64,000 nt of DNA from Bilabrum cf. latius (GCA_965178125.1 OZ237770.1:558001-622000); one strand, 5' to 3'; shown: positions 41,303 through 54,898, numbered from the stretch's first letter. Numbers and translations are program-made. Notes: generated from the sequence alone by a model not told the origin.

Positions 41303-41562
41303 GGGTTTAGGGTTAGGGTTAGGGTTAGGGTTAGGGTTAGGGTAGGGTTAGGGTTAGGGTTAGGGTTAGGGTTAGGGTTAGGGTTAGGGTTAGGGTTAGG
41401 GTTAGGGTTAGGGTTAGGGTTAGGGTTAGGGTTAGGGTTAGGGTTAGGGTTAGGGTTAGGGTTAGGGTTAGGGTTAGGGTTAGGGTTAGGGTTAGGGTTA
41501 GGGTTAGGTTAGGGTTAGGGTTAGGGTTAGGGTTAGGGTTAGGGTTAGGGTTAGGGTTAGGG
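41303..41562 (+). repeat. Interstitial telomeric array, about 43 units
   Basis: Irregular at its left end (GGGTTTAGGG, then GGGTAGGG) and with a single TTAGG near 41507; otherwise TTAGGG. Closes copy A of the duplication. The same irregularities recur at 53512-53771. Confidence 0.97.
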
Positions 41563-41613
41563 TATCTAATATAAAGTCAGGGACAGGGTCGGGGAAAAAA
41601 TATTTTCATCTTC
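41563..41613 (+). other. Telomere-satellite junction sequence opening copy B
   Basis: Exact junction copy equivalent to 29354-29404. Confidence 0.95.
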
Positions 41614-42689
41614 AAAATATGTCGAATTTTCGCGGATTGAGATCTCGGCAACTAATGGTGATATGAAGATGATTCGAACGGCAATAGGACGGCCGTAGGG
41701 CACAACATGGGGCAAAATTTTGTCAGGTTCCGTTTAAGTCGCGCGGCGCCGATATTGGGGTTTGAAGGTTTTGGTGTCGAATTTTCGCGGGATGAGATCT
41801 CGGCAACTACTGGTGATATGAAGATGATTCGAACGGCAATAGGACGGCCGTAGGGCACAACATGGGGCAAAATTTTGTCAGGTTCCGTTTAAGTCGCGCG
41901 GCGCCGATATTGGGGTTTGAAGGTTTTGGTGTCGAATTTTCGCGGATTGAGATCTCGGCAACTACTGGTGATATGAAGATGATTCGAACGGCAATAGGAC
42001 GGCCGTAGGGCACAACATGGGGCAAAATTTTGTCAGGTTCCGTTTAAGTCGCGCGGCGCCGATATTGGGGTCTGAAGGTTTTGGTGTCGAATTTTCGCGG
42101 ATTGAGATCTCGGCAACTAATGGTGATATGAAGATGATTCGAACGGCAATAGGATGGTCGTAGGGCACAACATGGGGCAAAATTTTGTCAGGTTCCGTTT
42201 AAGTCGCGCGGCGCCGATATTGGGGTTTGAAGGTTTTGGTGTCGAATTTTCGCGGATTGAGATCTCGGCAACTACTGGTGATATGAAGATGATGCGAACG
42301 GCAATAGGATGGCCGTAGGGCACAACATGGGGCAAAATTTTGTCAGGTTCCGTTTAAGTCGCGCGGCGCCGATATTGGGGTTTGAAGGTTTTGGTGTCGA
42401 ATTTTCGCGGATTGAGATCTCGGCAACTACTGGTGATATGAAGATGATTCGAACGGCAATAGGATGGCCGTAGGGCACAACATGGGGCAAAATTTTGTCA
42501 GGTTCCGTTTAAGTCGCGCGGCGCCGATATTGGGGTTTGAAGGTTTTGGTGTCGAATTTTCGCGGATTGAGATCTCGGCAACCACGGCAGATATGAAGAT
42601 GATTTAAACTGCATGTGGACGGGGCAGGGGCATAGCATGATTTATTTGTACCTCAGGTTCCGTTCCGGTCGTGCGGCATCGATATCTTT
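41614..42689. repeat. 155-bp satellite, subfamily C (copy B)
   Basis: Equivalent to 29405-30480, with one substitution near 42120. Confidence 0.95.
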
Positions 42690-42939
42690 AAGTGATTGGG
42701 ACATATCTGTATGATATGCATTTTTAAATGTAAGTAGTAGTATGGATGTGGTGGATACAATTATGTTGTTTGATTGCGTTGATAGCAGATATTCGTTGGC
42801 CTATAGTCAAGACTAAACAGAATGCCTCTTGGCTCCTACTATTATGTCCTAACGGGTCACTGGCTGGCACTTTGGCAAGCTCCTCTCACAAGCTGGCCCA
42901 GCTGCCACTGACCTCAATTGCCATCCGATTGGCTGCTTT

Positions 42940-44469
42940 TCACTCGTCATCGGAGGAGGGTTCCGCACCGACAGCTGCCAGGAGCGCCTCCACAGCGTCC
43001 ACGGCCTCCGCATTGAGATCTCCTTCAGCCGTCTTCTCGAGGGCCGTCATCAGGTCTGCGAGCGTGCCAATTCCGTGGTCCCTCTCTTCAATTGTTTCCT
43101 CCACGTCCTCGACCATATCGTCGAGAGTCCGGCTGACGCCCAGCGCGGTGTCATCGCAGGCAGCGAGGATGCGGTCCAGCAGGTCCCGCTGCTAGTCGGT
43201 GAAGCCGTTGTCCTCCACTCCACCGTCGTTCTCAGCGTCGTCTTGCTGGTTCTGGGCCTCGTTCTCTTCTTCCTCATCCAGCTCGTCCCCATCCTCCTCG
43301 TCCTGCTGCACGAGCCCTATCGGAGCCTCATCCTCGTCCTCCTCTCCGGCTGCGTCTGCGTGGTACCGACCACCGATCTCCTCTTCATCTTCCTCAGAGT
43401 CCTGTCGAGGCAGTGATGCTGCTGCTCCACTCCTTGCGCCACTTGCTCCCCGCTTCTCCTGTTCAACGGCGTGGCGAGCTCCTCCGCCATAGCCCGGTTG
43501 GAGAACGGGCGATCGCTTGGGTTGCATCTTAGCCGGAGGCGCGGCTTCAGCGTGCCTGCCCTACGGCTCTGCCGATCGGGCACCCTTGCTCTTCGCCTTG
43601 CCCTTCGACTTGCTCTTCGACTTGCCCGCGGCCTTGGTCCTGGCCTTAAGTTTGGCCTTTGCCTTTTCCTTTCTCTCGGCCTCCGCCGCTCGCTTGGCTC
43701 TGAGAAGATCGTGGAGTGCTTGCTCGGTCTATGAGTCGCTGGACTCTGAGTCGTCCAGATCCATCCCGCCTTGCTCCCTCCGGGCCGTGGTGGCGCTGTG
43801 CTCCGCGACATCCTCCTCGTCGTCGTCGTCGTCGTCGTCGTCCATGGGATTCCGCTTGCTCTTCCGCGTACGAGACGCACTACTCGGTGCAGCAGCAGCG
43901 GCTCCTGAGGAACCACCGCGATCTCCTGCTGAAGCCCCGGCAGAATCCTTGACTGCCATGTCGAACACGTCTAGGAACACAGCCTCCATGCCTCCACGTG
44001 CACGCACAGAGGCCGTCCCAGCTCCATTGTCGCAGACGAACTTGAGCACGGTCGGGTAGGTCCTCCGCAGTCCGTCCATGCCTGCCTTGAACCAGGCGTT
44101 ATTGCCAGTGGAGTAGCCGCTGTCGCGCAGGCCCATAAGCAGCTGCTTCATCTTGCGGAAGCCTGGCGAGCCGAAGCTGGCTGATGCGGCCGGGTACAGG
44201 CGGCGGTCCATCGCCGTGAGCATGCCAGACGGCAGCTTGGCCTCATTCAGCGCCAGCATGGCTTCCACGCAGGCCTTGATGCCCCCCTTCTTGGTCCCGT
44301 TGTAGTGCTCCGAAGACCCGCAGAGCAGCCCGCAGTCTTGGTGGAGGCCCACAAGGGAAATCAGCAGGACCTGCTTTGGTGGAGACGCCGTCACGCCTGA
44401 AGCCAGGGCAGCCACGAGGGTGCGAGACTTGCTGGTGTGCTTGACGCTGTAGCTCTTTGCGGCGGCCAT
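42940..44469 (-). CDS. Acidic/basic low-complexity protein, paralog 3 (copy B)
   Basis: Duplicate of the gene at 30731-32260; the translated segments are identical to it. TAG codons fall at the same residues (43729-43731, 43561-43563, 43192-43194) and the stop is TGA at 42940-42942. Because copies A-C are nearly identical, this copy adds no independent evidence on UAG. It sits beside the same minisatellite and broken giant gene. Confidence 0.7.
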
Positions 44470-44734
44470 GGTACTCTGCGGTGACAGGGGAACACGGGTG
44501 AGATCACGAACAGGCGCTTGAGCGCGGCAGGGAACACGGACACGAGACCTAGAGGTACTCCAGGGCAAGCTCGAGGACAAAAAAAAAAAGGCCACGACCC
44601 CGTCCACTCGGCCTCAGACCTGAGACCCATGATGTTGGGTCGATCCCCCAGTCGTGGGGGGACGGACCCCAGCCCAGGAAAAAAATAAATAAATGATCGC
44701 CCCAACGGGAATCGAGCCCCGGAGACCGTCCATT

Positions 44735-47700
44735 GCTGGACCAGACCTGGACCAGCCCTGGTCGGACCCTGGACCAGCCCTGGTCGGACCCTGGACCAGC
44801 CCTGGTCGGACCCTGGACCAGCCCTGGTCGGACCCTGGACCAGCCCTGGTCGGACCCTGGACCAGCCCTGGTCGGACCCTGGACCAGCCCTGGTCGGACC
44901 CTGGACCAGCCCTGGTCGGACCCTGGACCAGCCCTGGTCGGACCCTGGACCAGCCCTGGTCGGACCCTGGACCAGCCCTGGTCGGACTCTGGACCAGCCC
45001 TGGTCGGACCCTGGACCAGCCCTGGTCGGACCCTGGACCAGCCCTGGTCGGACCTTGGACCAGCCCTGGTCGGACCCTGGACCAGCCCTGGTCGGACCCT
45101 GGACCAGCCCTGGTCGGACCCTGGACCAGCCCTGGTCGGACCCTGGACCAGCCCTGGTCGGACCCTGGACCAGCCCTGGTCGGACCCTGGACCAGCCCTG
45201 GTCGGACCCTGGACCAGCCCTGGTCGGACCCTGGACCAGCCCTGGTCGGACCCTGGACCAGCCCTGGTCGGACACTGGACCAGCCCTGGACCAGCCCTGG
45301 ACCAGCCCTGCTCGAACCCTGGACCAGCCCTGGTCGGACCCTGGACCAGCCCTGGACCAGCCCTGGACCAGCCCTGGACCAGCACTGGACCAGCCCTGGA
45401 CCAGCCCTGGTCGGACCCTGGACCAGCCCTGGACCAGCCCTGGCCGGACCCTGGACCAGCCCTGGACCAGCCCTGGCCGGACCCTGGACCAGCCCTGGAC
45501 CAGCCCTGGACCAGCCCTGGTCGGACCCTGGACCAGCCCTGGTCGGACCCTGGACCAGCCCTGGTCGGACTCTGGACCAGCCCTGGTCGGACCTTGGACC
45601 AGCCCTGGACCAGCCCTGGACCAGCCCTGGTCGGACCCTGGACCAGCCCTGGTCGGACCCTGGACCAGCCCTGGACCAGCCCTGGACCAGCCCTGGACCA
45701 GCCCTGGACCAGCCCTGGACCAGCCCTGGACCAGCCCTGGTCGGACCCTGGACCAGCCCTGGTCGGACCCTGGACCAGCCCTGGTCGAACCCTGGACCAG
45801 CCCTGGACCAGCCCTGGTCGGACCCTGGACCAGCCCTGGACCAGCCCTGGACCAGCCCTGGACCAGCCCTGGTCGGACCCTGGACCAGCCCTGGTCGGAC
45901 CCTGGACCAGCCCTGGACCAGCCCTGGCCGGACCCTGGACCAGCCCTGGACCAGCCCTGGACCAGCCCTGGACCAGCCCTGGACCAGGCCTGGTCGGACC
46001 CTGGACCAGCCCTGGACCAGCCCTGGTCGGACCCTGGACCAGCCCTGGACCAGCCCTGGACCAGCCCTGGACCAGCCCTGGACCAGCCCTGGACCAGCCC
46101 TGGACCAGCCCTGGACCAGCCCTGGTCGGACCCTGGACCAGCCCTGGACCAGCCCTGGACCAGCCCTGGACCAGCCCTGGACCAGCCCTGGTCGGACCCT
46201 GGACCAGCCCTGGACCAGCCCTGGACCAGCCCTGGTCGGACCCTGGACCAGCCCTGGACCAGCCCTGGTCCAGCCCTGGACCAGCCCTGGACCAGCCCTG
46301 GTCGGACCCTGGACCAGCCCTGGACCAGCCCTGGACCAGCCCTGGACCAGCCCTGGACCAGCCCTGGACCAGCCCTGGACCAGCCCTGGACCAGCCCTAG
46401 ACCAGCCCTGGACCAGCCCTGGACCAGCCCTGGACCAGCCCTGGACCAGCCCTGGACCAGCCCTGGTCGGACCCTGGACCAGCCCTGGACCAGCCCTGGC
46501 CGGACCCTGGACCAGCCCTGGACCAGCCCTGCTCGAACCCTGGACCAGCCCTGGACCAGCCCTGGACCAGCCCTGGTCGGACCCTGGACCAGCCCTGGAC
46601 CAGCCCTGGACCAGCCCTGGACCAGCCCTGGACCAGCCCTGGACCAGCCCTGGACCAGCCCTGGACCAGCCCTGGTCGGACCCTGGAACAGCCCTGGTCG
46701 GACCCTGGACCAGCCCTGGACCAGCCCTGGTCGGACCCTGGACCAGCCCTGGACCAGCCCTGGACCAGCCCTGGACCAGCCCTGGTCGGACCCTGGACCA
46801 GCCCTGGTCGGACCCTGGACCAGCCCTGGACCAGCCCTGGTCGGACCCTGGACCAGCCCTGGACCAGCCCTGGACCAGCCCTGGAACAGCCCTGGACCAG
46901 CCCTGGTCGGACCCTGGACCAGCCCTGGACCAGCCCTGGACCAGCCCTGGTCGGACCCTGGACCAGCCCTGGATCAGCCCTGGACCAGCCCTGGACCAGC
47001 CCTGGACCAGCCCTGGACCAGCCCTGGACCAGCCCTGGACCAGCCCTGGACCAGCCCTGGACCAGCCCTGGACCAGCCCTGGTCGGACCCTGGACCAGCC
47101 CTGGACCAGCCCTGGTCGGACCCTGGACCAGCCCTGGACCAGCCCTGGACCAGCCCTGGAACAGCCCTGGACCAGCCCTGGTCGGACCCTGGACCAGCCC
47201 TGGACCAGCCCTGGACCAGCCCTGGTCGGACCCTGGACCAGCCCTGGATCAGCCCTGGACCAGCCCTGGACCAGCCCTGGACCAGCCCTGGACCAGCCCT
47301 GGACCAGCCCTGGACCAGCCCTGGACCAGCCCTGGACCAGCCCTGGACCAGCCCTGGTCGGACCCTGGACCAGCCCTGGACCAGCCCTGGTCGGACCCTG
47401 GACCAGCCCTGGACCAGCCCTGGACCAGCCCTGGACCAGCCCTGGACCAGCCCTGGTCGGACCCTGGACCAGCCCTGGACCAGCCCTGGTCGGACCCTGG
47501 ACCAGCCCTGGTCGGACCCTGGACCAGCCCTGGTCGGACCTTGGACCAGCCCTGGTCGGACCCTGGACCAGCCCTGGTCGGACCCTGGACCAGCCCTGGT
47601 CGGACCCTGGACCAGCCCTGGACCAGCCCTGGACCAGCCCTGGACCAGCCCTGGGCCAGCCCTGGACCAGCCCTGGACCAGCCCTGGACCAGCCCTGGAA

Positions 47701-48350
47701 CAGCCCTGGTCGGACCCTGGACCAGCCCTGGACCAGCCCTGGTCGGACTCTGGACCAGCCCTGGACCAGCCCTGGACCAGCCCTGGACCAGCCCTGGACC
47801 AGCCCTGGACCAGCCCTGGACCAGCCCTGGACCAGCCCTGGTCGGACCCTGGACCAGCCCTGGTCGGACCCTGGACTAGCCCTGGACCAGCCCTGGCCGG
47901 ACCCTGGACCAGCCCTGGACCAGCCCTGGACCAGCCCTGGACCAGCCCTGGACCAGCCCTGGTCGGACCCTGGACCAGCCCTGGACCAGCCCTGGACCAG
48001 CCCTGGTCGGACCCTGGACCAGCCCTGGGCCAGCCCTGGACCAGCCCTGGACCAGCCCTGGACCAGCCCTGGACCAGCCCTGGACCAGCCCTGGACCAGC
48101 CCTGGACCAGCCCTGGACCAGCCCTGGACCAGCCCTGGTCGGACCCTGGACCAGCCCTGGACCAGCCCTGGACCAGCCCTGGACCAGCCCTGGACCAGCC
48201 CTGGCCGGACCCTGGACCAGCCCTGGACCAGCCCTGGACCAGCCCTGGACCAGCCCTGGACCAGCCCTGGACCAGCCCTGGACCAGCCCTGGACCAGCCC
48301 TGGACCAGCCCTGGTCGGACCCTGGACCAGCCCTGGTCGGACCCTGGACC
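44735..48350. repeat. 11-bp minisatellite (copy B)
   Basis: Same order of unit types and rare variants as 32526-36141. Confidence 0.96.
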
Positions 48351-48908
48351 AATGGCCGAAATACAGATATCACGTCTGAAACGCACGCTACTTATTTTTT
48401 TCGCAAACTTTCCGCAGCCGTGAACGAAACCGCGCAGAATCAGAAACACTCATATTGCGCTCCTTGTATTCAATTGCAGAGGCGCATACTTGGCATATAG
48501 CTACTATAGCATATTGTGCATACAACCCTAAAGCAAACGTGAGTCAAATCGATGGGGTATGCGTGGGGATTGCCTCGCGCAATGCGCTTTGCGCAACGTG
48601 GTGAACACGTTTGGCTCAATTGCGCGACAGCTAGCACTCGTTGGAACTAATCTCGCGCATATTATCAAATAATATAACATACTGCAAACAATTGCGCGGC
48701 GATATATAGGCTGCGCGCCCAATGCTCACTTTGCTTGCGGCAGGTGTGCTGCGACAACATTTGTGGTGGCCCGGATCAGGTTGCGGAACCTGATGCGCGG
48801 CACCGCCGTGACGAGTGCGCCACCAGGGAACAACGCATCGTACCATCATACTAATCACATCCCAAGTATATTATATATCCTTGTGGCATCTCTGTCCGCA
48901 GTCTGGTC

Positions 48909-49401
48909 ATGGCGCAGTCCACGTACGACGCCACCAAGCATGTGAAGGCTCTCGATTACCTCCGGGCCTTCCTGGACCGCCGCGCGAAGGGCTACGCTCA
49001 GAACCCGCATCGCGTGCGCATCGGAGTCCCAGGGCCACTTCAACCAGGAGGTGCCGCCCTGCCTGGCCCGCCGGCCGGCGAGGCGCAGGCCCAGATCCCG
49101 GCCCAGGTGGGGCCAGCGCCAGGCGGCCATGCCGCCGGGGGGGGCGATGCGGCAGGCCTGCCGGCCCCCGTCCCAGCCATCGGCGAGCATGCTCCGGAGC
49201 ACCAGCACCAGCAGCAAGAGGGCGCCCACCAACCACCACCTGGTGCAGCTCTTGCTGCTGGCCAGCAGGCGATGCCCGCCGCCCCGCCCCAGCACCCGGC
49301 TGGTCCGGGTGCCAACCTGCCGGTCCCAGGAGGCTTGCAGCCCGAGCCGCCAGCTGGCGAGGCCGACGCCTTCCTCCCGATCCCGGAGCCCCAGCAGGAG
49401 C
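48909..49401 (+). pseudogene. 5' fragment of the giant gene (copy B)
   Basis: Identical in translation to 36700-37192 and cut at the same base, with the same T7 before TTAGGG. So the break happened once, before the duplication. Confidence 0.92.
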
Positions 49402-49408
49402 TTTTTTT

Positions 49409-50275
49409 GGGTTAGGGTTAGGGTTAGGGTTAGGGTTAGGGTTAGGGTTAGGGTTAGGGTTAGGGTTAGGGTTAGGGTTAGGGTTAGGGTTAGGGTTAGG
49501 GTTAGGGTTAGGGTTAGGGTTAGGGTTAGGGTTAGGGTTAGGGTTAGGGTTAGGGTTAGGGTTAGGGTTAGGGTTAGGGTTAGGGTTAGGGTTAGGGTTA
49601 GGGTTAGGGTTAGGGTTAGGGTTAGGGTTAGGGTTAGGGTTAGGGTTAGGGTTAGGGTTAGGGTTAGGGTTAGGGTTAGGGTTAGGGTTAGGGTTAGGGT
49701 TAGGGTTAGGGTTAGGGTTAGGGTTAGGGTTAGGGTTAGGGTTAGGGTTAGGGTTAGGGTTAGGGTTAGGGTTAGGGTTAGGGTTAGGGTTAGGGTTAGG
49801 GTTAGGGTTAGGGTTAGGGTTAGGGTTAGGGTTAGGGTTAGGGTTAGGGTTAGGGTTAGGGTTAGGGTTAGGGTTAGGGTTAGGGTTAGGGTTAGGGTTA
49901 GGGTTAGGGTTAGGGTTAGGGTTAGGGTTAGGGTTAGGGTTAGGGTTAGGGTTAGGGTTAGGGTTAGGGTTAGGGTTAGGGTTAGGGTTAGGGTTAGGGT
50001 TAGGGTTAGGGTTAGGGTTAGGGTTAGGGTTAGGGTTAGGGTTAGGGTTAGGGTTAGGGTTAGGGTTAGGGTTAGGGTTAGGGTTAGGGTTAGGGTTAGG
50101 GTTAGGGTTAGGGTTAGGGTTAGGGTTAGGGTTAGGGTTAGGGTTAGGGTTAGGGTTAGGGTTAGGGTTAGGGTTAGGGTTAGGGTTAGGGTTAGGGTTA
50201 GGGTTAGGGTTAGGGTTAGGGTTAGGGTTAGGGTTAGGGTTAGGGTTAGGGTTAGGGTTAGGGTTAGGGTTAGGG
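49409..50275 (+). repeat. Interstitial telomeric array (copy B), 867 bp
   Basis: One unit longer than the array at 37200-38060. Confidence 0.98.
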
Positions 50276-50326
50276 TATCTAATATAAAGTCAGGGACAGG
50301 GTCGGGGAAAAAATATTTTCATCTTC

Positions 50327-51364
50327 ATTTTTTTGTCGAAAATGTGCCCTCTGCGATCTCAGCAACTAGAATAGGTATGAAGATGATTCAAACTGTTTTG
50401 GGATGGCCTAGGGCCATATCATGGGGCAAATGTTCCCCAGGTTCCGTTTTGACCGCGCGGCGACGATACTGGCTGATGAAGATTTACATGCCGAAAATGT
50501 GCCCTCTGCGATCTCAGCAACTAGAATAGGTATGAAGATGATTCAAACTGTTTTGGGACGGCCTAGGGCCATATCATGGGGCAAATGTTCCCCAGGTTCC
50601 GTTTTGACCGCGCGGCGACGATACTGGCTGATGAAGATTTACATGCCGAAAATGTGCCCTCTGCGATCTCAGCAACTAGAATAGGTATGAAGATGATTCA
50701 AACTGTTTTGGGATGGCCTAGGGCCATATCATGGGGCAAATGTTCCCCAGGTTCCGTTTTGACCGCGCGGCGACGATACTGGCTGATGAAGATTTACATG
50801 CCGAAAATGTGCCCTCTGCGATCTCAGCAACTAGAATAGGTATGAAGATGATTCAAACTGTTTTGGGACGGCCTAGGGCCATATCATGGGGCAAATGTTC
50901 CCCAGGTTCCGTTTTGACCGCGCGGCGACGATACTGGCTGATGAAGATTTACATGCCGAAAATGTGCCCTCTGCGATCTCAGCAACTAGAATAGGTATGA
51001 AGATGATTCAAACTGTTTTGGGACGGCCTAGGGCCATATCATGGGGCAAATGTTCCCCAGGTTCCGTTTTGACCGCGCGGCGACGATACTGGCTGATGAA
51101 GATTTACATGCCGAAAATGTGCCCTCTGCGATCTCAGCAACTAGAATAGGTATGAAGATGATTCAAACTGTTTTGGGACGGCCTAGGGCCATATCATGGG
51201 GCAAATGTTCCCCAGGTTCCGTTTTGACCGCGCGGCGACGATACTGGCTGATGAAGATTTACATGCCGAAAATGTGCCCTCTGCGATCTCAGCAACTAGA
51301 ATAGGTATGAAGATGATTCAAACTGTTTTGGGACGGCCTAGGGCCATATCATGGGGCAAATGTT
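50327..51364. repeat. 155-bp satellite, subfamily D (copy B)
   Basis: Equivalent to 38112-39149. Confidence 0.95.
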
Positions 51365-51418
51365 TGCCAGGGTTTGTTTACATCATGCAGCGGAAGTATG
51401 GAGTTTTCAAACTCACCC

Positions 51419-51606
51419 GGTTAGGGTTAGGGTTAGGGTTAGGGTTAGGGTTAGGGTTAGGGTTAGGGTTAGGGTTAGGGTTAGGGTTAGGGTTAGGGTT
51501 AGGGTTAGGGTTAGGGTTAGGGTTAGGGTTAGGGTTAGGGTTAGGGTTAGGGTTAGGGTTAGGGTTAGGGTTAGGGTTAGGGTTAGGGTTAGGGTTAGGG
51601 TTAGGG
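51419..51606 (+). repeat. Interstitial telomeric array (copy B), about 31 units
   Basis: Same length as the array at 39204-39391. Confidence 0.97.
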
Positions 51607-51657
51607 TATCTAATATAAAGTCAGGGACAGGGTCGGGGAAAAAATATTTTCATCTTC

Positions 51658-52579
51658 AATATTTGTCGAAAAACGACGTGCTACGATCTCGGCAACTACA
51701 GGTGATATGAAGACCGTTCAAACTGCATCGGGACGGCCTGGGGGCACAACATGGGCCAAATGTTCCCCAGGTTCCGTTCTGGCCGCGCGGCGCCGATATG
51801 GGTGTATGAAGAATTTCGCACCGAAAAACGACGTGCTACGATCTCGGCAACTACAGGTGATATGAAGACCGTTCAAACTGCATCGGGACGGCCTGGGGGC
51901 ACAACATGGGCCAAATGTTCCCCAGGTTCCGTTCTGGCCGCGCGGCGCCGATATGGGTGTATGAAGAATTTCACACCGAAAAACGACGTGCTACGATCTC
52001 GGCAACCACAGGTGATATGAAGACCGTTCAAACTGCATCGGGACGGCCTGGGGGCACAACATGGGCCAAATGTTCCCCAGGTTCCGTTCTGACCGCGCGG
52101 CGCCGATATGGGTGTATGAAGAATTTCACACCGAAAAACGACGTGCTACGATCTCGGCAACTACAGGTGATATGAAGACCGTTCAAACTGCATCGGGACG
52201 GCCTGGGGGCACAACATGGGCCAAATGTTCCCCAGGTTCCGTTCTGGCCGCGCGGCGCCGATATGGGTGTATGAAGAATTTCACACCGAAAAACGACGTG
52301 CTACGATCTCGGCAACTACAGGTGATATGAAGACCGTTCAAACTGCATCGGGACGGCCTGGGGGCACAACATGGGCCAAATGTTCCCCAGGTTCCGTTCT
52401 GGCCGCGCGGCGCCGATATGGGTGTATGAAGAATTTCACACCGAAAAACGACGTGCTACGATCTTGGCAACTACAGGTGATATGAAGACCGTTCAAACTG
52501 CATCGGGACGGCCTGGGGGCACAACATGGGCCAAATGTTCCCCAGGTTCCGTTCTGACCGCGCGGCGCCGATATGGGTG
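51658..52579. repeat. 155-bp satellite, subfamily E, first block (copy B)
   Basis: Equivalent to 39443-40364. Confidence 0.95.
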
Positions 52580-53136
52580 TAGGGTTAGGGTTAGGGTTAG
52601 GGTTAGGGTTAGGGTTAGGGTTAGGGTTAGGGTTAGGGTTAGGGTTAGGGTTAGGGTTAGGGTTAGGGTTAGGGTTAGGGTTAGGGTTAGGGTTAGGGTT
52701 AGGGTTAGGGTTAGGGTTAGGGTTAGGGTTAGGGTTAGGGTTAGGGTTAGGGTTAGGGTTAGGGTTAGGGTTAGGGTTAGGGTTAGGGTTAGGGTTAGGG
52801 TTAGGGTTAGGGTTAGGGTTAGGGTTAGGGTTAGGGTTAGGGTTAGGGTTAGGGTTAGGGTTAGGGTTAGGGTTAGGGTTAGGGTTAGGGTTAGGGTTAG
52901 GGTTAGGGTTAGGGTTAGGGTTAGGGTTAGGGTTAGGGTTAGGGTTAGGGTTAGGGTTAGGGTTAGGGTTAGGGTTAGGGTTAGGGTTAGGGTTAGGGTT
53001 AGGGTTAGGGTTAGGGTTAGGGTTAGGGTTAGGGTTAGGGTTAGGGTTAGGGTTAGGGTTAGGGTTAGGGTTAGGGTTAGGGTTAGGGTTAGGGTTAGGG
53101 TTAGGGTTAGGGTTAGGGTTAGGGTTAGGGTTAGGG
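52580..53136 (+). repeat. Interstitial telomeric array (copy B), 557 bp
   Basis: One unit shorter than 40365-40927. Confidence 0.97.
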
Positions 53137-53187
53137 TATCTAATATAAAGTCAGGGACAGGGTCGGGGAAAAAATATTTTCATCTTC

Positions 53188-53511
53188 AATATTTGTCGAA
53201 AAACGACGTGCTACGATCTCGGCAACTACAGGTGATATGAAGACCGTTCAAACTGCATCGGGACGGCCTGGGGGCACAACATGGGCCAAATGTTCCCCAG
53301 GTTCCGTTCTGGCCGCGCGGCGCCGATATGGGTGTATGAAGAATTTCGCACCGAAAAACGACGTGCTACGATCTCGGCAACTACAGGTGATATGAAGACC
53401 GTTCAAACTGCATCGGGACGGCCTGGGGGCACAACATGGGCCAAATGTTCCCCAGGTTCCGTTCTGGCCGCGCGGCGCCGATATGGGTGTATGAAGAATT
53501 TCACACCGAAA
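53188..53511. repeat. 155-bp satellite, subfamily E, second block (copy B)
   Basis: Equivalent to 40979-41302. Confidence 0.95.
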
Positions 53512-53771
53512 GGGTTTAGGGTTAGGGTTAGGGTTAGGGTTAGGGTTAGGGTAGGGTTAGGGTTAGGGTTAGGGTTAGGGTTAGGGTTAGGGTTAGGGTT
53601 AGGGTTAGGGTTAGGGTTAGGGTTAGGGTTAGGGTTAGGGTTAGGGTTAGGGTTAGGGTTAGGGTTAGGGTTAGGGTTAGGGTTAGGGTTAGGGTTAGGG
53701 TTAGGGTTAGGGTTAGGTTAGGGTTAGGGTTAGGGTTAGGGTTAGGGTTAGGGTTAGGGTTAGGGTTAGGG
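53512..53771 (+). repeat. Interstitial telomeric array closing copy B
   Basis: Shares the irregular start and the internal TTAGG of 41303-41562. Confidence 0.97.
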
Positions 53772-53822
53772 TATCTAATATAAAGTCAGGGACAGGGTCG
53801 GGGAAAAAATATTTTCATCTTC

Positions 53823-54898
53823 AAAATATGTCGAATTTTCGCGGATTGAGATCTCGGCAACTAATGGTGATATGAAGATGATTCGAACGGCAATAGGACG
53901 GCCGTAGGGCACAACATGGGGCAAAATTTTGTCAGGTTCCGTTTAAGTCGCGCGGCGCCGATATTGGGGTTTGAAGGTTTTGGTGTCGAATTTTCGCGGG
54001 ATGAGATCTCGGCAACTACTGGTGATATGAAGATGATTCGAACGGCAATAGGACGGCCGTAGGGCACAACATGGGGCAAAATTTTGTCAGGTTCCGTTTA
54101 AGTCGCGCGGCGCCGATATTGGGGTTTGAAGGTTTTGGTGTCGAATTTTCGCGGATTGAGATCTCGGCAACTACTGGTGATATGAAGATGATTCGAACGG
54201 CAATAGGACGGCCGTAGGGCACAACATGGGGCAAAATTTTGTCAGGTTCCGTTTAAGTCGCGCGGCGCCGATATTGGGGTCTGAAGGTTTTGGTGTCGAA
54301 TTTTCGCGGATTGAGATCTCGGCAACTACTGGTGATATGAAGATGATTCGAACGGCAATAGGATGGTCGTAGGGCACAACATGGGGCAAAATTTTGTCAG
54401 GTTCCGTTTAAGTCGCGCGGCGCCGATATTGGGGTTTGAAGGTTTTGGTGTCGAATTTTCGCGGATTGAGATCTCGGCAACTACTGGTGATATGAAGATG
54501 ATGCGAACGGCAATAGGATGGCCGTAGGGCACAACATGGGGCAAAATTTTGTCAGGTTCCGTTTAAGTCGCGCGGCGCCGATATTGGGGTTTGAAGGTTT
54601 TGGTGTCGAATTTTCGCGGATTGAGATCTCGGCAACTACTGGTGATATGAAGATGATTCGAACGGCAATAGGATGGCCGTAGGGCACAACATGGGGCAAA
54701 ATTTTGTCAGGTTCCGTTTAAGTCGCGCGGCGCCGATATTGGGGTTTGAAGGTTTTGGTGTCGAATTTTCGCGGATTGAGATCTCGGCAACCACGGCAGA
54801 TATGAAGATGATTTAAACTGCATGTGGACGGGGCAGGGGCATAGCATGATTTATTTGTACCTCAGGTTCCGTTCCGGTCGTGCGGCATCGATATCTTT
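53823..54898. repeat. 155-bp satellite, subfamily C (copy C)
   Basis: Equivalent to 29405-30480, without the substitution seen in copy B. Confidence 0.95.

Larger units (their letters stand above)
29354..41562 (+). repeat. 12,209-bp segmental duplication, copy A
   Basis: Direct repeat unit running from one junction to the end of the TTAGGG array before the next equivalent junction. Order inside: junction, 155-bp satellite C, minus-strand gene paralog, SINE remnant, 11-bp minisatellite, 5' fragment of the giant gene, TTAGGG, junction, satellite D, TTAGGG, junction, satellite E, TTAGGG, junction, satellite E, TTAGGG. Copies differ by very few substitutions and by single TTAGGG units. Confidence 0.96.
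41563..53771 (+). repeat. 12,209-bp segmental duplication, copy B
   Basis: Same content and order as copy A. Differences I see: AACTAATGG instead of AACTACTGG near 42118, one extra TTAGGG in the array at 49409, one fewer in the array at 52580. Confidence 0.96.
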
